Shown here: positions 54,225 to 62,893 of the stretch, in pieces
Layout of the letters: each line of letters opens with the position of its first letter
Numbering within the stretch: the stretch's first letter is position 1
From: UBA4582 sp038106185
GTDB lineage: Bacteria > Pseudomonadota > Gammaproteobacteria > Pseudomonadales > Azotimanducaceae
Direction of reading: 5' to 3'
NCBI GenBank assembly: GCA_038106185.1
Contig: JAYODE010000006.1
Location: 62,001 to 126,000, forward strand
DNA: 64,000 nt
The notes under the pieces: generated by a model
Told to the model about the DNA's origin: nothing
What the model saw: only the letters and a program-made list of their open reading frames with translations
The model's database searches: none
Translations under genes and position numbers: made by a program

Positions 54225-54899
54225 TTAGAGTGCCACGGTCAGGCCGTAAAGCACCGCAGTCAACACAAAACCGCTCGTGATAACACCGCGAACAGTTGTC
54301 AGCGGACCCTGCTTACCAAGGATGCCATTCAGCGCCAGGGCCAGAATGAGGACCAGGCTCGCAATCAATGCATTGGTGCTGGCAGGGTCCATCAACATAC
54401 CGCTTGGCATATGAGCTGAAGATCCCATAAAAAACAGCATAGGCAGAGAGAACAGAGTATTGGTCCGTGAAGCCAGGGCGGCTTTCGGCGCTGCTGCAGC
54501 TGCCTCGGGTAGCGCTTCACCGCCTTGGGCGACTTGGGTCGCTGAGGCGATAACAATTTTTTGATTGGGCCAGATAATCATCCAGACATTCATAAACATG
54601 ATGGTACCCAGGGTCGCACCGATCCCTATATCCAATGTCAGCCCCTGATGACGATGAGCCAGCAAAACCACACCGCTGAGGAAGGTCATCATCGCACCCC
54701 ATCGGAACCACCAGAGAGCACGTGGCAGCAACTTTTGAACTGCACCCGAGCGATGCGCAGGATCGGCTTCTTTGAAGTATTCACCTTGCACGAAATTAAA
54801 ATAATACAATAATCCTATCCAGGTCACGCCTGCCAGAAAATGCCCCCACCTGAACAGGTAATCTATGCCGCCAGCGGTAAATAATGCAATGTTGTCCAT
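54225..54899 (-). CDS. PuuD-like urate-oxidase-type membrane protein without cytochrome domain
   Basis: A 224-residue integral membrane protein with about six helices. YLFRWGHFLAGVTWIGLLYYFNFVQGEY and WFRWGAMMTFLSGVVLL have conserved His and Trp/Arg residues of the PuuD N-terminal domain (Urate_ox_N). MNVWMIIWPNQK and LPMLFFMGSSAHMP are also in that family. Full-length PuuD is a fusion with a C-terminal cytochrome c; that part is missing here. No other purine genes are near, so activity on urate is doubtful. The histidines suggest haem or metal binding. Confidence 0.65.
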   Translation of the reverse strand: MDNIALFTAGGIDYLFRWGHFLAGVTWIGLLYYFNFVQGEYFKEADPAHRSGAVQKLLPRALWWFRWGAMMTFLSGVVLLAHRHQGLTLDIGIGATLGTIMFMNVWMIIWPNQKIVIASATQVAQGGEALPEAAAAAPKAALASRTNTLFSLPMLFFMGSSAHMPSGMLMDPASTNALIASLVLILALALNGILGKQGPLTTVRGVITSGFVLTAVLYGLTVAL

Positions 54900-55358
54900 T
54901 TTCGCCCTCTACTTTGATTGTTGGGTTGTGCCCATTTTTTCTCGCGCTAAAGCTGGGTTCTCTACTCGTCAGAGGATGTTAACATTGATATTTTTGAAAG
55001 ACTATTACCTTTGAAAATCTACATTTTTCGCGCCAGATCAATGCAGACCCGAGCAGTTTGACACCGACCGCTGAACGGCGAACTATCTATCGCTTTCAGC
55101 AACCTTTACTGCTGAAGACGCCATACATTTCGATTCGGACGCCATCTGACTCGATCCTTCGATCCTGCCCCGCTAGACCCTGGGTGACTGCACGAAAATA
55201 CGTGATCGCTAAAAGAGGTCCGTTGAGATCACCTGCCTGGTACACCACTGGCTGTACCTGCATGCGATAGTTCTACGTTAGCTTGTACAGTTTGAAATCG
55301 TTAGATTGATCCTGGTCATGGCAACCTTGGTGAAATCAGCAGAACCTATCGGTTTTAA
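54900..55358. other. Intergenic region, no gene seen
   Basis: Divergent spacer between the PuuD-like gene and the lipoprotein gene. A 70-codon frame at 55058-55270 has no ribosome site and no recognisable content. It probably carries both promoters. Confidence 0.5.
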
Positions 55359-56114
55359 ATGGAAGTCACCGTGTATCAATTTTTCCCTGAAAGCTGTCGT
55401 CGAGCTTGGAACTGTCACCGGGTTTGCAACTTAAATTTCACCAGCAGTCCTACTAGGAGCCTCACCAGCGGCAGCCTCTCCAGCAGCCTCTCCAGCGGTC
55501 TCACCAGCGGCCTCTCCAGCGGTCTCACCCGCGCTCTCACTAGAAATCTCACTAGAGGCCTTACCAGGCTTTTTTCGGCCTTAGTTCCGGTCTTAGTTCC
55601 GGTCTTAATTCCGGTCTTGGTTCCGGTCTTTGTTTTGGTTTCTCTGGCGGGTTGCGCAACCCATGTCGCAGGCATCGGCACTCGCGTCTTAACTTGCTGC
55701 GCTACAGGTCAATACGAGACCTTCTCGGTATCGACCCGCGATATGCCAGCCTTTCTGGGTCCTATCATGGTGAGCAACTTCAGCGTCGCACTCGCGAGTC
55801 ACGGGCTGAACCTCAATGAAGATGCGGCTGACCTGGACATCGTACTCAGGTATGAACAGGAAAATTTCAGCATTGACGAGACCAGTGACGACTTTGCAGA
55901 ACGTGTCGCCTCGGGAGATTCTTTGCGATTTTTGGCAAAGATCATTATCGAGATAAGAGAGTCCGGCAAGGCACCGATTATCTGGTCGGGGCAACTCCAC
56001 CGAATTCACGACGTAGGTCCCGGCGAGTATATGCATACGGGCAGAGCATCCGTTGCCTTGCTGGAAGCTTTTACCCATGTCCTTAAAGATTTTCCAAGGA
56101 ACGATTCAAGATGA
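55359..56114 (+). CDS. DUF4136-like lipoprotein with repeat-built N-terminus
   Basis: A 251-residue reading from ATG 55359. The mature part after the lipobox (SLAGC, about residue 99) has DLDIVLRYEQENFSIDETSDD and KIIIEIRESGKAPIIWSGQLHRI, similar to DUF4136-type envelope lipoproteins. The N-terminus is odd. About 70 residues of LTSGLSSG and LTRALTRN repeats come first. The hydrophobic signal core is then VPVLVPVLIPVLVPVFVLV, encoded by five 12-bp DNA units. No later start codon exists before the core. The stop overlaps the stress-protein start by 4 bp (ATGA), so the two are co-translated. Confidence 0.65.
   Translation: MEVTVYQFFPESCRRAWNCHRVCNLNFTSSPTRSLTSGSLSSSLSSGLTSGLSSGLTRALTRNLTRGLTRLFSALVPVLVPVLIPVLVPVFVLVSLAGCATHVAGIGTRVLTCCATGQYETFSVSTRDMPAFLGPIMVSNFSVALASHGLNLNEDAADLDIVLRYEQENFSIDETSDDFAERVASGDSLRFLAKIIIEIRESGKAPIIWSGQLHRIHDVGPGEYMHTGRASVALLEAFTHVLKDFPRNDSR
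55442..55643 (+). repeat. Two 12-bp minisatellites encoding the lipoprotein signal region
   Basis: Array one (about 55442-55571) has degenerate CTCACCAGCGGC/CTCTCCAGCGGT units. Array two (55584-55643) has GTTCCGGTCTTA, GTTCCGGTCTTA, ATTCCGGTCTTG, GTTCCGGTCTTT and a decayed fifth copy. Both are in frame. Confidence 0.88.
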
Positions 56115-57046
56115 ACCTATTCAAGCGCATACTTTTCTTTGCAGACGGCGCCAAGGGTGAAAGCTATGCCCTTCAGCGCGCGGCAGAACTCGCACAGCAT
56201 AATCAAGCAGCCCTCGTTGTCATGGACGTCGTTGCCGAGGTGGACTCAAACGACGTGAGATTGAAGCCGACGCTAAAAAAGCTTCAACAAGCACTGATCA
56301 GGGAGCGCAAGACAGTACTTAAGTCAATGATCGACGAATTGGGCCTCGAAACGAATGGTCAGCCGATCAAGGTCCAGGTTGTCGCTGGCAAAAATTATCT
56401 TGCCGTAATCCAAACCGTCATCAAAAAGCATTTCGACCTCTTGGTCAAATCTGCCAACAAACACAATGCCGTGGCCGCCAAACTGTTCGGTAATACGGAT
56501 ATCAGCTTACTGCGCAAGTGTCCCTGTCCTGTATGGATTATCAAACCCAGCCGCAAGAAACGCATTGATAAAATCCTTGCGTCAGTGGATTTGACTGAAA
56601 AGCCTGAGGCACAGCAATTGGCCACACACCTGCTTAATCTTGCTGCCCACCTGGCAGATCGAGAAAACGCCGAACTGCATGTACTTAACGTTTGGCATCC
56701 TGAGTTTGAACCGCACCTGAAAACGCTATTTACCCCTGCGGAATACGCCAAAATGATGAACATGGTCAAAGAAAAGAGCCAGACCAGTTTAAAGACTTTG
56801 ATTCATGGCGTCAGTGATCTACCGGCGCACCACGCCATTACGCCGCATCTTGAGAAGGGTAGTGCCGAGCACGTGATTCCGCGTTATGTCAAAGACAAAA
56901 AAATTGATCTGCTGGTAATGGGCACTGTATCAAGAACGGGTGTCCCAGGATTTTTCATCGGCAATACCGCAGAAAAAGTTCTTGATTCCGTGGCATGCTC
57001 AGTGCTGACGCTTAAACCGGCCGGATTTAAATCTCCGATTGAATAG
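56111..57046 (+). CDS. Tandem universal stress protein (UspE-like)
   Basis: A 311-residue protein with two Usp domains (about residues 1-150 and 155-305). The nucleotide-binding G-2x-G-9x-G(S/T) pattern is best kept in the second domain, in VMGTVSRTGVPGFFIGNTAEKVL. The first domain keeps DLLVKSANKHNAVAAKLFGNTDISLLRKCPCPVWI. The arrangement matches E. coli UspE. Translation is coupled with the lipoprotein gene. Confidence 0.88.
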   Translation: MNLFKRILFFADGAKGESYALQRAAELAQHNQAALVVMDVVAEVDSNDVRLKPTLKKLQQALIRERKTVLKSMIDELGLETNGQPIKVQVVAGKNYLAVIQTVIKKHFDLLVKSANKHNAVAAKLFGNTDISLLRKCPCPVWIIKPSRKKRIDKILASVDLTEKPEAQQLATHLLNLAAHLADRENAELHVLNVWHPEFEPHLKTLFTPAEYAKMMNMVKEKSQTSLKTLIHGVSDLPAHHAITPHLEKGSAEHVIPRYVKDKKIDLLVMGTVSRTGVPGFFIGNTAEKVLDSVACSVLTLKPAGFKSPIE

Positions 57047-57085
57047 ATTCCGGCCTGTTTCGCTCGCCCGAAAGGTCACTGCAGC

Positions 57086-58270
57086 TCAAGCTCGCCTGCA
57101 GCTCGGATGGTCATGAAGGTCTTTAGCCAGGCCATTGCCCATCAGGTCGATGAAATTATCTCGGTAGAATTTGCCCTTGGCTACCTCAGACACGCCCTCC
57201 AGGCTATCGTTGAAGCGTTTTAGCGGATTTCTACCGCCCTCAACATGCGGGAAATCTGAGGAAAACAAACACATATCTTCACTGGTGTTATTGATAATCC
57301 AACCTGTATCTTCATGTGGATAAGGCGTGACTCGGAACTGACGCTGCAAAATCTCACTGGGTCGAGATTTGAGCTTCTGCAATCGTTCCTCGCCCTTGCG
57401 AAAAGCGTCAAAGCCCGCATCCAGGAAGCGCATCCAGCTGGGCACCCAGGAAGCGCCCAGTTCTATTGCGCCAAATTTAAGTTGCGGAAACCGATCGCAC
57501 ACACCATCAATGACCAGCATGGACATGGTTTGCCAGAGTGCGAGAGGAATGGTCATAAAACTTGCTGCGGTGAAATTTTCATCTCCACCGTGAAAGTCCT
57601 TGACCCGAGGCAATCCATTCTCGAAGTAGGCAGGTGCCATTTTTTCTTCGCCACCCACATGAAACAAAATTGGTACACCCGCCTCCTGAGCAAGCGCCCA
57701 AAGGCTGTCGAAACCTATATGACTTGGCGAATGGTGAGCAGGACAACGAGAGGGAATAACCAATGCTTTGCAGCCCAAATCAAGCGCTTGACGTGCAACA
57801 TCCACCGCCTTGCTGACATCCACGAGCGGCACATAACCAGTGGCCAACAGCCTTTGATCAACGGCACAAAAATCCGTCATCATACGATTGTGCGCCCTGG
57901 CTGAAGCTATCGCGAGCGCCGGATCATCGCCATACTCCAAACCATAGTTGCTCAGGGCACTGGTGGTAAACACTAACTGAGAAGTAAAACCCAACAAATC
58001 CAGTGCTTTAGGCCGATCCTGATTACGAAAAGAACCCAGCGCCTGGTAATTCTTTCTTAGTAATATGTTGTCAGCATCACCGGCTCTGAAATCCGGACTT
58101 TGTTGCAAATCCACGGCGTTTTGCACCCAACTTTCGACCTCCGTACCATGTTGGGTGACTGCACCAAATCGATCGCGGTACTTGGCCTCAATGTAACCAT
58201 TGATGGTACCTGGTAGCTCCATGACATGAGAATCTGCGTCATGAACCGTGGCGTTCTCAACGTAAGCCAT
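57086..58270 (-). CDS. Amidohydrolase-family protein (Amidohydro_2 type)
   Basis: A 394-residue TIM-barrel hydrolase. The N-terminal DADSHVMELPG contains the metal-ligand Asp/His of the amidohydrolase-2 group (where the usual DxH is DSH). VPILFHVGGEE supplies the barrel His, KFGAIELGASWVPSWMRFLD the second half, and FSSDFPHVEGGRNPLKRF the C-terminal Asp/His block. Similar proteins include ACMSD-like decarboxylases and many uncharacterised proteins next to CoA-pathway genes. The ATG at 58270 has GGAGAAAAAAAG upstream. Confidence 0.82.
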   Translation of the reverse strand: MAYVENATVHDADSHVMELPGTINGYIEAKYRDRFGAVTQHGTEVESWVQNAVDLQQSPDFRAGDADNILLRKNYQALGSFRNQDRPKALDLLGFTSQLVFTTSALSNYGLEYGDDPALAIASARAHNRMMTDFCAVDQRLLATGYVPLVDVSKAVDVARQALDLGCKALVIPSRCPAHHSPSHIGFDSLWALAQEAGVPILFHVGGEEKMAPAYFENGLPRVKDFHGGDENFTAASFMTIPLALWQTMSMLVIDGVCDRFPQLKFGAIELGASWVPSWMRFLDAGFDAFRKGEERLQKLKSRPSEILQRQFRVTPYPHEDTGWIINNTSEDMCLFSSDFPHVEGGRNPLKRFNDSLEGVSEVAKGKFYRDNFIDLMGNGLAKDLHDHPSCRRA

Positions 58271-58368
58271 CTTTTTTTCTCCTCATTCAACGCTCGGTGC
58301 TTGAGCGATTCTGACCCAATGAATGATCGTCACTCATTGCCCAGAGTTACCCTATCGAATAGGCCATG

Positions 58369-58578
58369 CGCTCAACCATACGCTCAAGTAGAAAGCTTAG
58401 TCAATTGGGCCTGAATATTCGAGNNNNNNNNNNNNNNNNNNNNNNNNNNNNNNNNNNNNNNNNNNNNNNNNNNNNNNNNNNNNNNNNNNNNNNNNNNNNN
58501 NNNNNNNNNNNNNNNNNNNNNNNCGCTCAACCATACGCTCAAGTAGAAAGCTTAGTCAATTGGGCCTGAATATTCGAG
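58369..58578. repeat. 55-bp direct repeat flanking a 100-N gap
   Basis: Positions 58369-58423 and 58524-58578 are identical over 55 bases and directly abut the gap at 58424-58523. Each copy also contains CGCTCAA twice. This is either a tandem repeat or two contig ends sharing one k-mer. Confidence 0.95.
58424..58523. other. Assembly gap (100 N)
   Basis: Exactly 100 undetermined bases between the two 55-bp copies. The true distance could be zero or even negative. Confidence 0.98.
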
Positions 58579-58613
58579 AGGGGGGATGAAGCGGAGAGTG
58601 GGGAAATATTTCA

Positions 58614-58649
58614 CAGAGAAAAACAGCGGCCCCTGCCTTAGCAGGGGCC
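58614..58649 (-). terminator. Terminator of the FadJ-like gene
   Basis: A perfect 9-bp stem GGCCCCTGC/GCAGGGGCC with a 4-nt loop at 58628-58649. On the minus strand it is followed by TGTTTTTC. It lies just after the stop at 58658. Confidence 0.88.
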
Positions 58650-58657
58650 CGTTTCAA

Positions 58658-60763
58658 TCAAGCGGCATCCAACTGCGCAAAGGTTTTACCCTCTGCGACC
58701 AATTTTTCCAAGAGCGCTGCCGGCTTCCAGACCGAATCGCCGGTCTCAGCATAGAAGCGTTTAATATCCGCCAGGACATTGGCCAATCCTTGAGTATCCG
58801 CGAACCACATAGGACCTCCCACGTAAGTCGGGAACCCATACCCATTGACGTAGACGGTATCGATATCGCTGGCCCGCAGTGCGTGACCTTCCTCCAGCAA
58901 CTTGGCACCTATGTTGATTAACGGATACATGCAACGCTTTAGAATCTCCTCGTCGGTGAAGGTTTTCGGCGTGTAGCCCAGCTCGCTTGCGACCTTATGA
59001 ATCACTGCATCTGCCTCTGGGTCCGGACGGGGCGTTCTATCTCCATCTTGATACTGGTAGTAACCTTTGCCATTTTTCTGCCCGTACCGGCCAAGCTCAC
59101 ACAGCGCATCGGGAATGCGGGCAGTCACTTCATTACTGCCGCCCATCATCTTACGTGCACGCCAGCCCAGATCGAGTCCTACCATGTCGTTCATGGTGAA
59201 AGGGCCCATGGCTAAGCCAAAATCAAAGATCACTTTATCGACTTGAGCTGGCGTGGCGCCCTCAAGAATCATCATGCTGGCCTGCCGAGTATAGCCACCC
59301 AACATTCGATTGCCGATAAAGCCCGGACAGTTACCTGCCACCACCGACACCTTGCCTAAGCGCTTACCCAGAGCCATGGCCGTACCCAATACGGTGGGAG
59401 ATGATTCCTTGCCACGCACGACCTCCAGCAAACGCATGACATTGGCTGGACTGAAAAAATGCATACCGCAAACGTGGTCAGGGCGGCTTGTCATGGCAGC
59501 GATGGCATCGACGTCAAGACCTGAAGTATTGGTTGCCAAAATTGCACCTGGCTTCATCACCTTATCGAGCTTGCCAAAAATCTCTTTTTTCAGGTCCAGA
59601 TTTTCGTAAACCGCTTCGATCACTATGTCGCCATCACCCAGATCATCAAAATTTTCCGTGGGGCTAATCAGCGCCATCCGCTTATCCATCTCGGCTTGAG
59701 ACAAGCGCCCCTTAGATACAGTGCGCGCATAGTTGCCTTCGATCACCTTGAGCCCGCGGGCCAAATTCGCTGCATCATTGTCGTACATGCGCACAGGAAT
59801 ACCGGCATTGGCAAAACACATGACGATACCGCCACCCATGGTGCCAGCGCCGATCACCGAGCCTTTATTGATCTCGATCAGGGGTACGTCCTTTGCCAAA
59901 CCAGGGATCTTGTTCGCCGCTCTTTCTGCGAAAAAGATGTGAATCAGTGCTTCACGCTGCGGATCCTTCATACACTCGGCAAAGTACTTGCCTTCAAGCG
60001 CCATACCCTCATCAAAGGTATTGGCATTGACTGCCGCTTCGACGCACTTGACGATTTGTTCCGGTGCAAATTGATTGCGATGGGTTTTGTTGAGCTGAGC
60101 TCTGGCCTTTTCAAACACGGCGGTGTTGCCGCGATCCTTGGCGATGACGTCCTCCAAATCTCTGATCTTTCGAGTCGCACTACCAGCGGCAACTATTTCT
60201 TCAGCAAAAGCGATGCCCGCATCAACAATATTACCCTCGGCGATGCGATCAACGATGCCAAGCTTCAGCGCGGCGGGCGCCATGATAGGATCACCGGACA
60301 CAATCGCTTGAATTGCTGCTTCGGCGCCAATCAATCTTGGCAAGCGTTGTGTTCCACCGGCGCCTGGAAGCAAGCCCAGCTTAACCTCTGGCAGACCTAC
60401 GGGGGCTGATGGTGATGCAATCCGATAGTCACAGCACAGAGCCACTTCCAATCCGCCGCCAAAGGCCGTGCCATTAATGGCTGCAATAATGGGTTTTGTG
60501 CTGGACTCCATCTTTTTCATGGCTTCGCCAAGACTCACGCCCTGAGTTGCAGCAGCGCCAAACTCACTGATATCAGCGCCGGCGATAAATGCTCTATTCA
60601 TGCCCGTGATGACAATTGCTTTGACGTTATCATCAGCCAACGCTTTCGTCACGCCATCGGCAAGGCCCTGTCGAACGCCAGAACTCAAAGGGTTAACAGG
60701 AGGATTATCAATACTCAGTAATGCGACTTGACCGCGGGTTTCGTAATGGACGCTGCCTTTCAT
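58658..60763 (-). CDS. Enoyl-CoA hydratase/3-hydroxyacyl-CoA dehydrogenase (FadJ-like)
   Basis: A 701-residue bifunctional beta-oxidation enzyme. The N-terminal crotonase domain shows the oxyanion motif GTAFGGGLEVALCCDYRIA and the Glu-bearing GLPEVKLGLLPGAGGTQRLPR. The central NAD-binding domain has GAGTMGGGIVMCFANAGIPVRM. The C-terminal dehydrogenase domain has CGMHFFSPANVMRLLEVVRG and NCPGFIGNRML. It catalyses two steps of fatty acid oxidation in the cytosol. No thiolase gene is adjacent. It is a single-gene unit with its own terminator. An 18-bp repeat array lies upstream of its start. Confidence 0.9.
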   Translation of the reverse strand: MKGSVHYETRGQVALLSIDNPPVNPLSSGVRQGLADGVTKALADDNVKAIVITGMNRAFIAGADISEFGAAATQGVSLGEAMKKMESSTKPIIAAINGTAFGGGLEVALCCDYRIASPSAPVGLPEVKLGLLPGAGGTQRLPRLIGAEAAIQAIVSGDPIMAPAALKLGIVDRIAEGNIVDAGIAFAEEIVAAGSATRKIRDLEDVIAKDRGNTAVFEKARAQLNKTHRNQFAPEQIVKCVEAAVNANTFDEGMALEGKYFAECMKDPQREALIHIFFAERAANKIPGLAKDVPLIEINKGSVIGAGTMGGGIVMCFANAGIPVRMYDNDAANLARGLKVIEGNYARTVSKGRLSQAEMDKRMALISPTENFDDLGDGDIVIEAVYENLDLKKEIFGKLDKVMKPGAILATNTSGLDVDAIAAMTSRPDHVCGMHFFSPANVMRLLEVVRGKESSPTVLGTAMALGKRLGKVSVVAGNCPGFIGNRMLGGYTRQASMMILEGATPAQVDKVIFDFGLAMGPFTMNDMVGLDLGWRARKMMGGSNEVTARIPDALCELGRYGQKNGKGYYQYQDGDRTPRPDPEADAVIHKVASELGYTPKTFTDEEILKRCMYPLINIGAKLLEEGHALRASDIDTVYVNGYGFPTYVGGPMWFADTQGLANVLADIKRFYAETGDSVWKPAALLEKLVAEGKTFAQLDAA

Positions 60764-60913
60764 TGCTTCTCCAGCTTATGGTGTGAAATTCGATCCCAGA
60801 GTCTAAACCAAGTGTGCGGACTTTGCATCGGCACAGCGTTTGACTGATGACGATGCATCAATAAAGCTGACGGCCGCCGTCAGCTAACCAGGATAAATCT
60901 AATCTGCCTCCTT

Positions 60914-61095
60914 GTCAGACCATCACTCAAAGTCAGACCATCAATCAAAGTCAGAACATCAATCAGAGTCAGACCATCACTCAAATTCAGAACATCAATC
61001 AGAGTCAGACCATCACTCAAATTCAGAACATCGATCAAAGTCAGATCATCTATCAAATTCAGATCATCTATCAAATTCAGATCATCGATCAAAAC
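60914..61095. repeat. 18-bp tandem repeat array upstream of the FadJ-like gene
   Basis: About ten units of CATCAATCAAAGTCAGAC type, start to end without spacers: nine full copies at 60921-61082 plus partial copies on both sides. Alternation of units ending GAC and GAA gives a 36-bp higher-order period in the middle. The unit has no stop codon in several frames, so it is open on both strands, but no ribosome site or known protein supports a gene. Confidence 0.95.
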
Positions 61096-61120
61096 AGCCA
61101 GCCTGAAGCAACAAGCAGGC

Positions 61121-61151
61121 AAAAAAAAAGCCCCGCGTTAACGGGGCTTTT
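61121..61151 (-). terminator. Intrinsic terminator of groESL
   Basis: GCCCCG-CGTTAA-CGGGGC, extended by A4/T4, followed on the minus strand by nine T. It lies 50 bp after the groEL stop. Confidence 0.93.
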
Positions 61152-61200
61152 CGTTCGAGTGTCGAATGCAAGGCAAGCTTGCACCTGTACCGAAGCAGTC

Positions 61201-62850
61201 TTACATCATACCGCCCATACCACCCATACCACCCATACCACCCATGTCTGGCATACCTTTAGAACCGCCTTCTTCGACGATATCAGAGATCATGCATTCA
61301 GTGGTGATCATCAAGCCAGCAACTGATGCTGCGGCTTGCAGTGCGGTACGCGTGACTTTTGCGGGATCTGGCAGACCAAACTTGATCATATCGCCATATT
61401 CTCCAGTGGCTGCGTTGTAGCCTTCAGAACCTTTCAGGCTCTTGACCTTGTCAACCACAACAGAGGCTTCTGCACCAGCGTTGGTAACGATCTGACGCAT
61501 TGGCGCTTCCATCGCACGACGGAGTAAGTTAATGCCAACGTTCTGGTCTTCGTTGTCGCCCTTCAAGCCAGACAGCGCCTGAAGTGCACGGATCAAGGCA
61601 ACACCACCGCCTGGAACAATGCCCTCTTCAACAGCTGCACGGGTTGAATGCAGAGCATCCTCGACTCGCGCTTTCTTTTCTTTCATTTCAACTTCAGTCG
61701 CTGCGCCAACCTTGATCACCGCAACACCGCCGGCCAGCTTGGCCACGCGTTCCTGCAGCTTCTCACGATCGTAATCAGATGAGGTGTCCTCGATCTGGGT
61801 ACGGATCTGGTTAACACGGGCTTCGATGTCAGCAGTAACGCCGGCACCATCAACCAGGGTAGTCGCTTCCTTGGTCAGACTGACGCGCTTGGCCTGGCCA
61901 AGATCATCAATTGTGGCGCTCTCCAGTGACAAGCCAACTTCTTCAGAAATCACAGTACCGCCGGTCAGGATGGCGATGTCCTGCAGCATTTCCTTGCGAC
62001 GATCACCAAAGCCGGGTGCCTTGGCAGCAGCCACTTTCACAATACCGCGCATGTTGTTAACAACCAATGTCGCCAATGCTTCGCCTTCAACATCTTCCGC
62101 AATAACCAGTAATGGCTTGCCCGACTTGGCAACCGCTTCCAGAATTGGCAGCATGTCGCGAATGTTAGAGATTTTCTTGTCGTACAACAGAATGAATGGC
62201 GCTTCGAGTTCGGCGCTCATGCTTTCCTGGTTGTTGATGAAGTAGGGAGACAGGTAACCGCGATCAAACTGCATGCCTTCGACCACGTCCAGTTCGTTTT
62301 CCAGACCGCTACCTTCTTCAACAGTGATAACGCCTTCTTTACCGACCTTGTCCATGGCTTCGGCAATGATATCGCCGACCTGCGTGTCGCTGTTGGCTGA
62401 AACGCTACCAACCTGGGCGATGGTCTTGCTATCGCTGCAGGGTACCGCCAGCTTCTTGATTTCAGCCACGGCAACCGCCACAGCCTTGTCGATACCGCGC
62501 TTGAGGTCCATTGGATTCATGCCGGCAGCCACTGATTTCAGGCCTTCGTTTAGAATCGCTTGGGCCAGAACCGTCGCAGTGGTAGTACCGTCACCGGCAA
62601 CATCAGAAGTCTGAGAAGCGACTTCCTTGACCATTTGAGCGCCCATGTTTTCAAACTTGTCTTTTAATTCGATTTCTTTAGCAACAGAAACACCGTCTTT
62701 GGTCACTGTTGGTGCACCAAAAGACTTATCGAGAACCACATTTCGACCCTTCGGGCCCAGAGTGACTTTTACAGCGTCAGCCAGCAAGTTCACACCAGCC
62801 AGCATCCGTTGACGCGCAGAATCACCAAATTTTACGTCTTTAGCTGTCAT
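61201..62850 (-). CDS. groEL: Chaperonin GroEL (60 kDa)
   Basis: ATP-driven folding chamber subunit of 549 residues. The start AKDVKFGDSARQRMLAGVNLLADAVKVTLGPKGRNVVLDKSFG, the VAGDGTTTATVLAQAI nucleotide motif (Asp at GDGTT), and the hinge segments are typical. The C-terminus is the usual GGM repeat tail (GGMGGMGGMGGMM). It forms an operon with groES, 43 bp upstream. Confidence 0.98.
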   Translation of the reverse strand: MTAKDVKFGDSARQRMLAGVNLLADAVKVTLGPKGRNVVLDKSFGAPTVTKDGVSVAKEIELKDKFENMGAQMVKEVASQTSDVAGDGTTTATVLAQAILNEGLKSVAAGMNPMDLKRGIDKAVAVAVAEIKKLAVPCSDSKTIAQVGSVSANSDTQVGDIIAEAMDKVGKEGVITVEEGSGLENELDVVEGMQFDRGYLSPYFINNQESMSAELEAPFILLYDKKISNIRDMLPILEAVAKSGKPLLVIAEDVEGEALATLVVNNMRGIVKVAAAKAPGFGDRRKEMLQDIAILTGGTVISEEVGLSLESATIDDLGQAKRVSLTKEATTLVDGAGVTADIEARVNQIRTQIEDTSSDYDREKLQERVAKLAGGVAVIKVGAATEVEMKEKKARVEDALHSTRAAVEEGIVPGGGVALIRALQALSGLKGDNEDQNVGINLLRRAMEAPMRQIVTNAGAEASVVVDKVKSLKGSEGYNAATGEYGDMIKFGLPDPAKVTRTALQAAASVAGLMITTECMISDIVEEGGSKGMPDMGGMGGMGGMGGMM

Positions 62851-62893
62851 ATTCTTTATTCCTTAATATCTTGGATGGTTAATGCTGATCGAC

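Noticed and set aside
55058..55270. A 70-codon gene before the lipoprotein gene
   Set aside because: No ribosome site, no similarity recognised, and it sits in a divergent promoter region.
60914..61095. CRISPR array
   Set aside because: The 18-bp units follow each other with no spacers, are too short for CRISPR repeats, and no cas gene is near.
60880..61122. Small repeat proteins on either strand across the 18-bp array
   Set aside because: The frames are open only because the unit is a multiple of three without stops; no ribosome site or family similarity supports translation.
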